This document shows, one piece after another, positions 10,546 to 22,235 of a stretch of DNA of 64,000 bases; the first letter of the stretch is position 1; each line of letters starts with the position of its first letter. Under the pieces are notes generated by a model. It was not told the DNA's origin. It ran no database searches and was given only the letters and a program-made list of their open reading frames with translations. Where the stretch lies: positions 16,587,263 to 16,651,262 of the forward strand of contig CM039126.1 of NCBI GenBank assembly GCA_022036555.1, given 5' to 3'. The position numbers and the translations under genes were made by a program. Source of the DNA: Microstegium vimineum (lineage: Eukaryota > Streptophyta > Magnoliopsida > Poales > Poaceae).

Positions 10546-13500
10546 TGGATCAGTTCGCCGATGACGGAAAACTGGGGCAGGGCTTCACGTCTGCCGATGA
10601 CTTGCTCGAGGTCGACATCGACGATGGTAGTAAACCTAGGCCTACTTTTATTAGTGCTAAGTTAGATTCCCAATGTAAGCAGCAGTTAATTGATTTATTA
10701 AAAGAGAATAAAGATTGTTTCGCTTGGGACTATACAGAGATGCCTGGTTTAGACCGATCGATAGTTGAACATCGGTTACCCATCAAGTCTGGTTTTCAGC
10801 CACATCGGCAGCCGGCGCGTCGATGCAATCCTACCATCTTACCCGATATTAAGGCTGAGATTACCAAGTTAATCGAGGCTGGATTCATTCGGCAATGCCG
10901 ATATGCCGATTGGATTTCTAATGTGGTTCCTGTGTATAAAAAGAATGGAAAACTTCGTGTTTGTATTGATTTCAGGAACCTGAACAAGGCTACGCCGATG
11001 GATGGTTACCCGATGCCCGTTGCCGATCTGCTGATCGATGCTGCTGCTGGGCACCAAATTATTAGCTTTATGGATGGTAATGCTGGGTATAATCAGATAT
11101 TCATGGCTGAAGAAGACATACCCAAGACTGCTTTCCGATGTCCAGGCCACGTTGGTTTGTTTGAATGGGTAGTCATGACTTTTGGTTTGAAGAATGCCGG
11201 TGCTACTTACCAGAGGGCGATGAATTTTATCTTTCATAAGTACATCGGCACAATTGTTGAGATCTACATTGATGATGTGGTGGTCAAGTCTGGGGACTTC
11301 AAGAAGCATCTTGCCGATTTGCGGAAGATATTGGAATGCACGAGGGAGCATGGGTTGAAGATGAATCCCAACAAGTGTGCGTTTGGTGTATCGGCAGGGC
11401 AGTTTCTGGGCTTCATGGTGCATCAGAGAGGTATTGAAATCGGCAGAAAATCTATTGATGCAATTAACAAGGTAGTTGCTCCCACAAACAAAACTGAGTT
11501 GCAGTCTCTGATCGACAAGATTAATTTCATTAGAAGATTTATATCCAACCTGTCTAGTAAGATTCAGTCTTTTAGTCCTCTGTTAAAATTGAAAACCGAT
11601 CAAGAGTTTACATGGAGAGAAGAGCAGCAGTCAGCCTTAGAAGAGATTAAAAGGTATTTGGCGAATCCTCCAGTCTTAGTTCCACCTCAGCACGGGAAGC
11701 CTTTCAGGTTATATTTGTCTGCCGATGACGGTGTTATCGGGTCAGCCTTAATTCAAGAGTTTGAAGGGAAGGAGCGTGTAATATATTACCTGAGCAGGAG
11801 GTTGATGGACGCTGAAACCAGGTATTCGGCCATAGAGAGATTGTGCTTATGTTTATACTTCTCTTGCATTAAATTAAGACACTATTTACTGTCGGCCGAA
11901 TGCACTGTTGTCTGCAAAGATGATGTGGTTAAGTACATGTTGTCAATGCCGATTTTGAATGGACGAATCGGTAAGTGGATTCTGGCATTATCAGAGTTTG
12001 ACCTAAGATATGAATCGGCAAAGGCTGTTAAGGGTCAGGTGATGGCCGATTTTGTCACTCAGCATTGCAATATGGTGGGCTTTGTTGAGATTGCCCCTTG
12101 GGCTCTGTTCTTTGATGGGTCTACGTGCAAGGATGGAGCAGGCGTCGGTATTCTGTTAATTTCACCCCGAGGACAGAGGTATGAGATTTCATTGCCGATT
12201 GTTGCTACTTCAACAAACAATCAGGCTGAGTACCAGGCTTTGCTCAAGGGGTTGGAACTGCTCAGGGAGGTGCGTGCCGATGCCGTTGAAATCTTCGGTG
12301 ATTCCATGTTGGTGATTAATCAGCTGATCGGAATATATGAGTGCCGAAGTGAAGTGTTAATTGCAGCCTATGAGCGGTGTCTGCGGTTGTTAAAGGAGTT
12401 TAAAGAATACCGCCTCGAGCACATTCCAAGGTTGCATAATGAAGAAGCTAATCGGTTGGCACAGAATGCCTCAGGATATCAGCCGATTCAGGAAGTCACG
12501 ACATCGGTAACGGATGCCGATGACTGGAGAAAGGGGATTGCCGATTACTTGAGGGATCCATCCAGGAAAGTCGAAAGGCGTCTAAGGTTCCAAGCTACTA
12601 AGTATGTGCTCCTTGATAATGAGTTGTATTATCGGACAATTGATGGAGTTTTGCTCAGATGTCTTGGCAAAGAGGAATCAAAAGAGTTAATGGGTGAGAT
12701 CCATGAAGGTGTATGTGGAGCGCATCAATCGGCATTCAAGATGAAGTGGATGATTAGGCGGAATGGATATTATTGGCCGACAATCCTTGAAGATTGCTTC
12801 AATTATTTCAAAGGGTGTTAGGACTGTCAGAAGTTTGGTAATGTGCAAAGGGCACCTGCATCGGCAATGAATCCTATAATCAAGCCTTGGCCGTTCAGAG
12901 GGTGGGCCATTGATCTCATCGGCCAGATTTATCCGCCGTCGAGCAAGGGGCATAAGTTCATACTTGTTGCTACCGATTACTTCACCAAATGGGTTGAGGC
13001 AATTCCGTTGAAGAAGGTGACATCGGCAAACATGGTGGATTTCGTTAAGGAGCACATTGTTTACCGATTTGGTATTCCTCAGACCATTACTACCGATCAA
13101 GGGACCATGTTCACATCGGGAGAGTTTGATGACTTTGCTGCTAGCATGGGTGTCAAGGTGTTAAATTCTTCTCCTTATTACGCTCAAGCTAATGGTCAAG
13201 CCGGAGCGACTAATAAAGGAGTCATTAAGCTTATAAAGCGCAATATTTAAGAAAACCCTAGGAGGTGGCACATGGTATTAAACGAAGCTTTATGGTCATA
13301 TCGGATGGCTTGTCATGGTGCGACCAAAGTCTCACCGTATCAGTTGGTTTATGGACACGATGCTGTCCTACCTTGGGAAATTAAAACTGGTTCTAGGCGA
13401 TTATCTCTTCAGGATCAGTTGACGACCGATGATTATATTACTCTGATGAAGGATGAGTTAGAGGATTTGGCAAGTCATCGGTTGAGGGCATTAATTAGTA

Positions 13501-13781
13501 TTGAAGAGAACAAGAAGAGGGTTGCCCGATGGTATGATAAGAAAGTAAAGGTAAAGGAGTTTGCCGACGGTGATTTGGTTTGGAAGTTAATTTTACCGAT
13601 TGGGACTAAGAGCTCTAAGTTTGGAAAGTGGTCCCCTAATTGGGAAGGTCCTTATCGGGTAAAACAGTCTGCTCCTGGTAATGCATACATTTTGGAAACC
13701 CTCGAGGGAGTGACGTTTTCTAGGGCGATCAACGGCAAATACTTGAAGAGATATTACCCTAGTATATGGGTAGATGCATAA
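10545..13781 (+). pseudogene. pol: pol (RT, two RNase H domains, integrase) with two stop codons
   Basis: One frame from ATG 10545. Reverse transcriptase is at residues about 75-330, with YIDD at 241-244 (near 11265). A gypsy RNase H lies at about 385-510 and a second RNase H with FFDGST at about 520-650. The integrase zinc finger starts near residue 720 (HEGVCGAH ... C-x-x-C), followed by the integrase core and C-terminal domain. TAG at 12819-12821 falls between the last two zinc-finger cysteines and TAA at 13248-13250 ends the core. Of the D,D35E triad, Asp codons are present at about 12910 and at 13095-13097. The third position (13203-13205, 36 codons later) is GGA, Gly instead of Glu. RT and RNase H look intact; integrase in this copy should be dead. 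Confidence 0.9.
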
Positions 13782-14117
13782 TGCTTAGTCAAATGCCGAT
13801 GAAAAGTAAACTTATAAAGACATCGGTAAAAAACAAACTGGCGTTATATTACAGGACAAAATCGAGTATCAGGCTACATTCTTGCCGATACTACAGGCAT
13901 TAGAACAAGGAGTGGATAACGTTTATCGCACGCAGGCGAATTTGGTCTATTTCGTCTAACTCCTTGGCGTCAGCATCGACAGAGCCCTCAACCGGCTTGA
14001 TTTTCTTTTTCCACGAGATAGCTTGCCGAGCGTACTGATCCCTTTCTTGTGTAAAGTCCCGATGGAGTCGGACAGTTGGGTCTTTTGTTGGTTGGCTGTC
14101 GTTAGACCCGCTTCAAC

Positions 14118-17100
14118 CTATTGCAGCTCTGCCAGCAGTTCCTCTTTCCTCGCCGATAGTTGAGAAATTTCCTGGTCAAGGTTGTCGATGGAAGTTTTGG
14201 CTTGACCGATGCTTCTGTGTTTCTCATCGGCAAGGCTTTTAAATCTGATCTTCTCCTCCTCGCTCTTGGCTTGGGCCGCTCTATCGGCAATGCGACGAGT
14301 AAGCCGCTGGTACTGGATTTGTTTGACGTCAATGGAAGCTGCTTGGAGGATGGTTTCTGCTGCATCGGTGGAAAGATGGCTTTGGATATCTTTGAATATA
14401 ATCCTTGCCGCCGATAAGTCCTGGACAAGTTGGGAGGTGTCTTGCAGCAGCAGGGAGAGCAATTCTTCAAGTTTGGATTTGACTTCTGCCGATAGAGCCG
14501 GGTGGGAGCTTTCATCTTCATCGTCGTCGGGGACGTCGACGGCAAAAGAGAACAAACTGTCTGCTCGGAGGCGGCTTGGGCGCTCATCTTCGTTCTGAAG
14601 GTTTAGGCTGTAAGAGAAGAGGCTGTCCAGAGAGTCCTGGGCCTGAAAACAAAGGTTAAAATATGCCGACTGCGAAACTATACTATGAGCTTTATGGTAA
14701 TCCACTTACCGTCTTGAAACGGATCTCCTGCCTGGGGCTTGGTATGCTAGACGGTCCGGCTTCATCTTGAACATCGGCGGCAGATGCCGATGACTGAGCC
14801 CGTGTTGGGGAGATAGCCGACACCGCTGGTCTTGGTGTAGTCGTTGCTGGCGTCGCCTCCGATGTAGTGATGGTTTCTTGTGGTGGCACTCTGTCATCGG
14901 GGATCTGGGTCGATGGTGCCGATGCCGACGTTGTTGCTGCTGCGGAGGCTTGAGTGGTTCCTTCGTCAGGTAATCTGGCTGGCGATGCCGACGCTGATGC
15001 TACCTCCGTTGCTACGACGGGAGTTGTTTCTTCAATCACCATAGCCGGTGTCGATGCCAATGCCGTTTCGATCGTCGCAGTAGCCACTATTTCCTGGACG
15101 GGGGCGTCATCCATCGGCTGTTCAGGTACGGAAGTCAATGGAACTCCTACCGATGACCCGTCGACAGGTGGTGCGACTAGAGCCGGAAGCTCTGCTGGCG
15201 ACGCATCGGCAGCTGATGGTGCAGTTGGAGCCGATGGCGGAGGGGAGCCAGCCTCAAACGCCTTTTCTTTGTCGGCGCAGCAGTAGGAGAGCCAATCCGC
15301 TTGGATGAAGACTGGGGGGCATCGGCAACAGGGTCAGAAGTTAGTTGTATTCTGTGAGCAGATGTCGATGACCATAATGCCTGAAAATACAAAGCGAGTT
15401 ATGCAAGGTAGATGTTGCCGATGAAACAGTGTATGATCGGTACAAGTAAAGAGTTTACTGCATAAGTTTGCGTGAAGGCAACAGCGGCAGCCGATGTAGC
15501 CTGAGCTGTTGTAGGCATCGGCAGGGGTACCTGTTGAGGCGTGAAGGCGGCCAACGTCGGGGCTTTGTTGCCGATGATCGATATAGGGCCCATCATCCGA
15601 AGTTTGAAGGGTCTGCCGCTATTGCTCATTGTGGGGACTGGATCATCGGCCTGTCAAATACAAAGGTGCAGAGGAGTGATGATACTGATGACAAATAAAA
15701 TAATGAAAGTACATCGGATAGCGAACTTACCGCGTCGTCGGGAATGAGGTAATCGGCGTCGATCAAGTGCCGATAGTAGTGCGAAGACTTGGCGAGTAGT
15801 TGGCATTTCCACTCTTGCCACCAAGACTTGAACTCGTTGGTAATGAAGGAGGTCGGCGTCCAGGAGGACAAGTCAAGGTCTGACAAATCGGCATCGGCAG
15901 GGAGGTTGATGACTTTGTTCCAATCCAGATTGCTGGAGATTGTCTGTCTGGGTCTTACAACCTTGGAATAGCACAACTTGATCGGCAGTTGGCCAAATGC
16001 CAGTTGTCTTGCCGCTGCCGATGGATAGTAAAACTCGTACGACGGCGGGGCATTCTTCCCAGATCCAAAGATGTTTACCGGGAGGGCTCGGGGAGTGATG
16101 CTGGCCCTCATGATTGCTTGGTTCTCAGGCAAGCTCATATCGGTCAAGTTGAAGAGCAGTGGGAATTGGTTCTGTTCATCAAGATATGGCCACCAACTCC
16201 GTTCTGAGGAGGGAAGTCCGTTGTAAAACCTCTGGAAAAAGTAGCCGAAGTGCTCTACATCGACATCGGTACCCGGCAGCATTATGATGGCTTCTCCAAA
16301 GTTAAGCGGAGCTCGAGTTGCCGATTCATCGTCATCATATCGGTAATCTTCTGACAGCTCTCTTGGGAATTGTTGGGCAAATAGGTCGAACTCGAGGGCC
16401 TTGTGCATATGTGCATTCAACCAGAGGTTAATGAACCACCAAGGGCCTCCGAGATTGCCGATGGGTTCTCCTAGCAGCAGTTTATTGGATACTTGGTGCA
16501 GCAATCGGTAAACTGACCCGAGGAGGTACTTGCCTAAAGGAAGCCTTGTGCCGTTGGCAAGCAGTTCGGCCGCGGGGAGGTGCATAGTGGTCGGGCCGAT
16601 GGTTTTGCCACAGAAGACAAACTTCTCTAACCACATGTTTAAAAAGATGGCGTGCTCCCGTTGGCTTATCGATCCGGTTTTCTGGTGTTCTTGGATGTAA
16701 CCTGTCCAGCCGCCGATACTGTGGGTGTTCATCTTGTACTCAGCTTTTCTGTTAAACAGGCTAAGCGTATCGGCAGAGGTAATATCCAAGCCGGTCAGCA
16801 TATAGACATCGGCAAGGGTGGGAGTAGTTGGTCCGTGCCTGAAAAGGAAGGCGTTCATACTGTCGGACCAAAAATATGAAGCTGCCATCATCAAGTTCTC
16901 ATTCTTCTTTGCATCGGCAATTGAGAGCCTAATGCATTGATCTAAGCCACGCTCCTGCCAGTATACTTGCTGTGACCTGGCCAACCTCAAGTACCAATTT
17001 TTCCATCCTTTGGTGTGCTTGGGCCATGAGCGGAATGTATCTTTCCACAATCCCAGACCAAAGCTTTCGGATCTAAACGGTATCCGGTTGGTTTCTGCGT

Positions 17101-17318
17101 TAATGATGGAGGTGGGGTCTGGATTGCCCATTGGGCCTAGACAGCTAAGATTGGAACCAGCAAGGGGGATGATGACTTTGTTGTACAACTCCTAGGGTTC
17201 AAGAAGGGGACGAATTAGAAAGAAGAACAGGGATGAAACCAGGTTTTTGCAGAGAAAAGAGAGGTTAGATTGGATGAGGAATGAATCTTACCTTCGGGAT
17301 GTCGACCTGGATCGTCAT
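14118..17318 (-). CDS. Antisense plant mobile domain (PMD) gene with five exons; one frameshift
   Basis: Reading the minus strand, exons are 17318-17292 (ATG; first nine residues MTIQVDIPK), 17191-15731, 15650-15459, 15380-14710 and 14642-14118 (TAG). All introns are GT-AG and all junctions are phase 0. Exon 2 is a plant mobile domain (aminotransferase-like, PF10536 type): WPKHTKGWKNWYLRL, YFWSDSMNAFLFRHGPTTPT, ADVYMLTGLDI. Exons 3-4 are Ala/Pro/Thr-rich with a basic patch (APTKK). Exon 5 is acidic then coiled coil. Exon 4 is 671 nt, not a multiple of three; the frame slips at the A4 run (15263-15266), consistent with a 1-bp deletion. It lies between pol (336-bp spacer 13782-14117, no gene) and the 3' LTR. 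Function in the element is unknown. Confidence 0.8.
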
Positions 17319-17722
17319 TGGAGTCAAGAGAATACTTGATTCGTCCTTGGAGTGTGAAGAAGTACTGTTGCTTGAGCTTGTGTTCTTTAGGGCAGCCGAA
17401 GGTTGAAGACGAAGGCTGGGAGGTGAAAGTAAAAATGGGCTTGGGTAAAAAAGGTAGTGTGGATCCCGGTATCTTTTATAATCCTGTTCAGGGGTATTTT
17501 GGGGTTCTGTTCCACACTGTGCAGGAATGTAGAGAGGCCCGCGGTAGATACGCGCGGTGGTCGAGGTGGTCTGTAACTGTTCATGCTACAATCGAGGGGT
17601 TTTATTATTAGATTGCAGTTCCACACGCGGAGATCGAGGAAACCGTACACCTATCTCGGGGGTAACGGCTACAGCAACGGCTACAGCGGAGAGAATTTCG
17701 GCACGTAAAGTTATACGCTCCG

Positions 17723-17737
17723 AAACTGAGGGGCATG
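17723..17737 (+). other. Polypurine tract of the gypsy element
   Basis: AAACTGAGGGGCATG directly precedes the 3' LTR and is purine-rich, as needed for plus-strand priming. Confidence 0.55.
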
Positions 17738-18846
17738 TGTTGACACCGTTTTTCGACACGTGTCAAATGGGCTGAGGCTTGACTGGCTGGTGACTATTCC
17801 CCATCGGCATCGGTAAAGTATGAGTTGATATGGTCGACGGGAGAGTGCTACAGAAGGCCAAGTATGTTGCCGATGGAAGCTGGATAGTCTTTGCCGACAA
17901 GGGTTAATTGGCGGTCTTGCCGATTGCTGATGAGCTGCTGCCGATGAAGACTCTTTGCTGATTGCCGATAAGGACTCGTTGCCGATTGCCGATAAGGGCT
18001 CGTTGCCGATTGCCGATGGAAGATAGTTGCCGATTGCCGACAAGGGTTTATTGCCGATTGCCGACGAGGGGATGCTACCAATCGGGAAAAGTGTTGCCGA
18101 TGCTGATCAGCGTAACTTAGCGCTTGGGAGCAGCTGAAGGTTACCGATGGTCCAAAGAAGGAAGGTGCGGATTAAAGGGATCTGCCGATGGAGAGTTTCC
18201 ATCGAGAAGAAGTATAAGGAAACTGGTGTTTTGTGCCAGTATTATTATAGTAGTTTGAATCCGGCTCTTGCATGGGTCGTTTATTTTCCCTTAAAATAGG
18301 TGTGTTTGTTTAGGAAATGAATATTGTTATTTGGCTCCTGCGCGAGTCAGTTTCCTTTAAAGTAGAAGTTTGTTTTAGGAAAGATATGTGTCGTGTCATT
18401 GTACAACTCTCCATGCGGGAGTATAAATATGAGCCGAGGGCTATGGAATATATATCAATCCAATCAAAAACAAACCAATTTTATCTTATTTTACCTTTTA
18501 TCGCAATTTACCCTTATTATGCATTAGTTATAGCTTTAACGAGTTCTTCAAGCTTTCGACGGGCTGCATCACCTTAATCTCCGTCAAATCCTTGTTAGTT
18601 CCGTGTGGGAGTACCTCTAGGCTTTGGCAATCCGGGCGCATCGCTGTTTGCCTCGTCTAGCTCTGCTCTAAGTTATCCGTGATCAATCTGAGCCTTGACG
18701 TCCGGGCGCATCGCTGTCGTCTCGTTCAGTTTGTCATAGTTATCATCCTTGTCGATTGATTGGTCAAATCGACTGGCACGCCCTCGACATCGAGCTTTGG
18801 GTAATAGCCCGAGGTGTTCACAGATCTGACGCTTTTTGTGTCAACA
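17738..18846 (+). repeat. 3' LTR of the young gypsy element
   Basis: 1109 bp, TGTTGACACC to GTGTCAACA, followed by TSD ATGAG. Differences from the 5' LTR are all in the first 870 bp; the last 240 bp look identical. Confidence 0.95.
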
Positions 18847-18851
18847 ATGAG

Positions 18852-19178
18852 CCTACGACGCTGTTCTCTAAGTGACTGTGTTAATTTCACAAACTTTGTT
18901 TTTTTCTTAAATGTCACTTGAACATTAATATTTAAATTTCATAGCATTGTTATCTTATCGTATGATCCATGTGTTTTTAGTATAAATTTTAGTTGTCTCA
19001 TAACAATGCGCGGGCACGCTACCTAGTAGAAGATCCAAACATGAACTAGTTATGGTCTAATGAAGACTAATATAGACTAATTAATGAGTAAAACTCATAA
19101 AAAAAAATCCAACGACAAACTAACTTTAGGCCGGTGGTCCAAACATGGCTTAAGCTACATTGCTTGTCTTACTTAGGA
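18852..19178. other. Non-coding flank with a Helitron-like 3' end
   Basis: Near 19003-19027 the sequence ACAATGCGCGGGCACGC then TACCTAGTA resembles the GC-rich, CTAG-ending 3' terminus of grass Helitrons. No matching 5' end is seen in the window. The rest shows no gene. Confidence 0.35.
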
Positions 19179-19512
19179 CCTATTTGATATAACTTCACCA
19201 CCGGCTTCATAAACTGTTTGGAGCTATTTTTTGTCAAATGGATTATTTTGCAAATAGCTTCAATAATAAAGCTTCTTAAATTATGCTCTAACATAAGATG
19301 GGATGTGATGAAACTGAAAATAGTAGCTTTTTGTAGCTTGACTTCACACTTGTAGGTCATGTATGGTATTGTGTGAAAGCATGTTTTAAGAAAATCTACA
19401 TGTATAACTGTTTTGCTAAACGATTCACCAAAACAACTTACCTTTATTAGTAAAACAATTTGTAGAGCTAAAGCAAAAAAAAAATGATTCACTCATGAAG
19501 TTAAGACGAGGC
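19179..19512. mobile_element. Possible MITE (hAT-like)
   Basis: About 330 AT-rich bases run from GGACCTATTTGATATAACTTCA to TCATGAAGTTAAGACGAGGCC. The two ends are imperfect inverted repeats, and the left part (GTTTGGAGCTATTTTTTG) resembles common grass MITEs. The flanks (CTTACTTA and TTATATAA) are only weakly similar, so no TSD is claimed. Confidence 0.35.
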
Positions 19513-19572
19513 CTTATATAAGCACTGTCCTCGCATCCATTCTTATATATAAGATAAGATGGTTAATGTATG

Positions 19573-20998
19573 AAAGGACCCTGGCCTCTAAAGGGGGTGA
19601 ATTAGGCAACTTAAAATATACTTCTAAACTATGTTCTATAATTTCACCTTAGCAAAACCTATGTAATAAATAAACTATCTAAATATGCAACTACGGGTTT
19701 TCTACGTATGTTGCTATCTCTACCACAAAAGAGTTACGCAACATGGATTCTAGTTTTATCAACTAAGCTAGAAAAGTAAAACACGTAATTAAGATAGCAA
19801 ATATAAATGCAGAAGCTAAAAATGAGAGGTAGAGATGCAAACTCCCGTCGATGACTTCGGTAATTTTACCGAGGTATCGAGAAGCGCGCGAGCATCCTCC
19901 TAGTCCTCGTTATAGCCCCTCACAATGAATCCCTCACAAGGGCCAAGCTCTCGGTTCGGGTAACTCCATGTATAGCCTTGGGTCTTCCCCACAAACAAGT
20001 GGGTCTCTGATGTGCCTTCTAGCAAGCCTCTCCTAGACCGCTCCGTGTTGTCTTCACTATCAAGCTTCTGGCTGAAACACCACGAGCCTTATTCCCTCCG
20101 GTACTCGGTGGCGGCCACACCATAAGCGCGATTTCTATGGTTGCAAACACATGGTTGATAAGTGCCCATGTGGTTCAGTTTTATGATGAGTGTATTGCCA
20201 ATATGAAGCCATTTCAGGTTGAGCATGTTCTTCTAACCATAGTGCGAAAGTAGGAGTGTGCATGCCTCTTGGCTTGTGTTGCACAAGTGTCGAGCTCGGA
20301 GGTGGTAGTCAATGGCGATGTGAAGGACAAGTAGAGATGTGCCATGCCAATGGACTGAGAGCGCTGAAGGGCAGACATGAGGCTTGGACCGAGGGACCAG
20401 AGGGCCAGAGGACTAGCCACGGTGGCTGACACTTGGGACATCGACAAGTGCAAGAGTACATGGAGGTGACTGTGTTGACCAAGTCAAGACGGTAGGCGAG
20501 CAAGTCGAGCAGGAAGGCTCCAGAAGACTTGGCGATCGGGCGGTCAAGGACGTGGTAACACGTGTCAAGTGCGGGGGACATGTATGGAGTACGCTATCCA
20601 TGAGCGGTTTGGTGGTTTGGGCCTTAAAACCATCGGTGGCCAATTCACGGGTTTGGGCCTCAAAATTCAGGTGAAGCTTCTGAGGAAGCAGGGATAGCAT
20701 GTGGCGGAATTCTATAGGTTGTGTCGAGGCGACGACAAGTCTAGGCAGGAAGCGAGACCGTCCGATGAAAAAGAAGGAGATATAGGGCAGAGTTGGATCG
20801 CAATGTCTTAGGGCTAGGTGATTTGCTCTTGTATCTAGGGGTGTTTTGGAAATGTCCAAATGCGCCATTAAATAATGATGATGGGGCGCTTAGCACCCTC
20901 ACCTCTTTTATTTTCCTCATTCCTCCCCTCCACTCTCTAGGCTCTCTCCATCTCTAGTATTCATGCTTTGAGGTCCGCGGTTGATTTTGGATTCCTTC
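19573..20998. repeat. Degenerate LTR-derived sequence interrupted by the SIRE insertion
   Basis: 19573 starts TGAAAGGACCCTGGCCTCTAA, like one edge of grass SIRE-type LTRs, followed by AT-rich sequence. 20160-20998 is LTR-like and was contiguous with 51865 onward before the SIRE element inserted: CCTTC at 20994-20998 is the TSD. Minus-strand ORFs here (for example 20413-20868, 151 codons) have no recognisable domain and I do not call them genes. Confidence 0.45.
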
Positions 20999-21731
20999 TG
21001 AAAGGATCAAGATGCCCAAGAGGGGGGAGGGGTGAATTGGGATCTTTTAAATTTCTATGCAAGAATTAAACCTAACAAGAGCCAATTAACCCCCTAGTGC
21101 TTTCCCAAGTGTCTTAGCTACACAAGCAAGACATGACAATGAAAGCGGTAAAGCCCTATGCAATTCTACTCAAGCAACAAGAAAGTAATGCTTGAATGTA
21201 ATTGCAATAAGTAAGGAGAAGGGTGTAAGGAAATTGACACGACAATGTTTTGCCGAGGTATCGAGGAGTTGACACTCCCCCTAGTCCTCGTTGGAGAACC
21301 GTGCACAGTATCGCTCCCCCTTAGTCCGCGCAAGGACTAAATGCTTTCTACGGGCTGATTCTTCGCCACCCTGGCTCGGTGAATCGCCCACAACTGATCA
21401 CAATGAAGCTTGGGTAATCCACAATGATCTCCACCAGATGATCACCAAGCAAACCTCCGCAAAGCCGTCTAGGTGATGTCGATCACCAAGAGTAACAATC
21501 ACTAACTCTCACTTGACCAAGGCTAGTCTAGTGAATGAATGGATGCACACTTGCTATCTCTAAGCAACTAGTGAGGATCAACTCATGGGAGCTCAATTCT
21601 CTCTCTCACTAGGGCTCTTGCACTCCTTGCAAGCTCACAAGGTTTGTTCAGCAGATGAAATGGGCAAGAGTAGTGCCAAGGGGCTGATGGGGAGTATAAA
21701 TACCCCCAAGCTAACCCTAGCCGTTAGGCTC

Positions 21732-22205
21732 TGTCGATGGGATATCCTATATGGTACCCATTAGCAGGCCTACCAGAGCTTTGGACCTCGATCACTCGGC
21801 CCACGAAGGGAGGCAAACAAGCAAAACAGGATTCTACTCGGATACGACAGCAAGGCCGAAGCATAGCTTAGGACTCTAAGCTTGTAACCGAGTAGGATTA
21901 GAAGCAACCTTTAGCCAATCCCTGGACTATAAAGGGCTAGAGAGGGTATCACCCAAAAAACATCTGAACATACTACGTAACACCCAATACATAGAGCGAC
22001 ACACAACACCTTGTACCACGAGATCAGAGCAATAAACAAGCGACCCAACTGGACGTAGGGCTATTACTCGACTGTGTCGAGTGCCTGAACCAGTATAAAC
22101 CGTGTGTCCCTACGTGTCCAACCATCAAGGTTTTACTATTCGCTGAGGCACGAACAACTGTCTCGGGTAACCCCGTGGCAGGCTATCGGTGGTAAAACAT
22201 CGATA
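21732..22205 (+). repeat. 5' LTR of the second gypsy element
   Basis: TGTCGATGGGATATCC to GGTAAAACATCGATA. The terminal base pattern is CGATA here but CGACA in the 3' LTR, so the canonical CA end has mutated. Confidence 0.9.
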
Positions 22206-22207
22206 GC

Positions 22208-22225
22208 TGGCGCGCCAAGTAGGGG
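22208..22225 (+). other. Primer binding site of the second gypsy element
   Basis: TGGCGCGCCAAGTAGGGG, two bases after the LTR; a form common in grass gypsy elements. The tRNA was not identified. Confidence 0.6.
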
Positions 22226-22235
22226 CTTTCGACGA

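Larger units (their letters stand above)
5610..18846 (+). mobile_element. Complete Tat-lineage Ty3/gypsy LTR retrotransposon with antisense gene
   Basis: LTRs are 5610-6719 and 17738-18846. The element is flanked by the perfect 5-bp TSD ATGAG (5605-5609 and 18847-18851). Order is LTR, PBS, gag, protease, RT, RNase H, second RNase H, integrase, antisense plant-mobile-domain gene, polypurine tract, LTR. By eye the LTRs differ by 7 substitutions (6 transitions) and one 1-bp indel in about 1110 bp, i.e. about 0.6%. At 1.3e-8 substitutions per site per year this is roughly a quarter of a million years. The double RNase H and the antisense ORF downstream of pol place it in the Tat lineage (relatives of Grande, Retand, RIRE2). 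Confidence 0.95.

Noticed and set aside
10869..11423. 184-codon minus-strand frame over RT
   Set aside because: Antisense to the conserved RT core, which fully explains the region.
14954..15286. 110-codon plus-strand frame in the antisense gene region
   Set aside because: Complement of Ala/Thr/Pro-rich exon 4 of the minus-strand gene; the translation is a Gly/Ala/Ser low-complexity shadow.
20214..20868. Minus-strand frames of 79-151 codons
   Set aside because: No domain, three overlapping frames equally open, and located in an LTR-like remnant.
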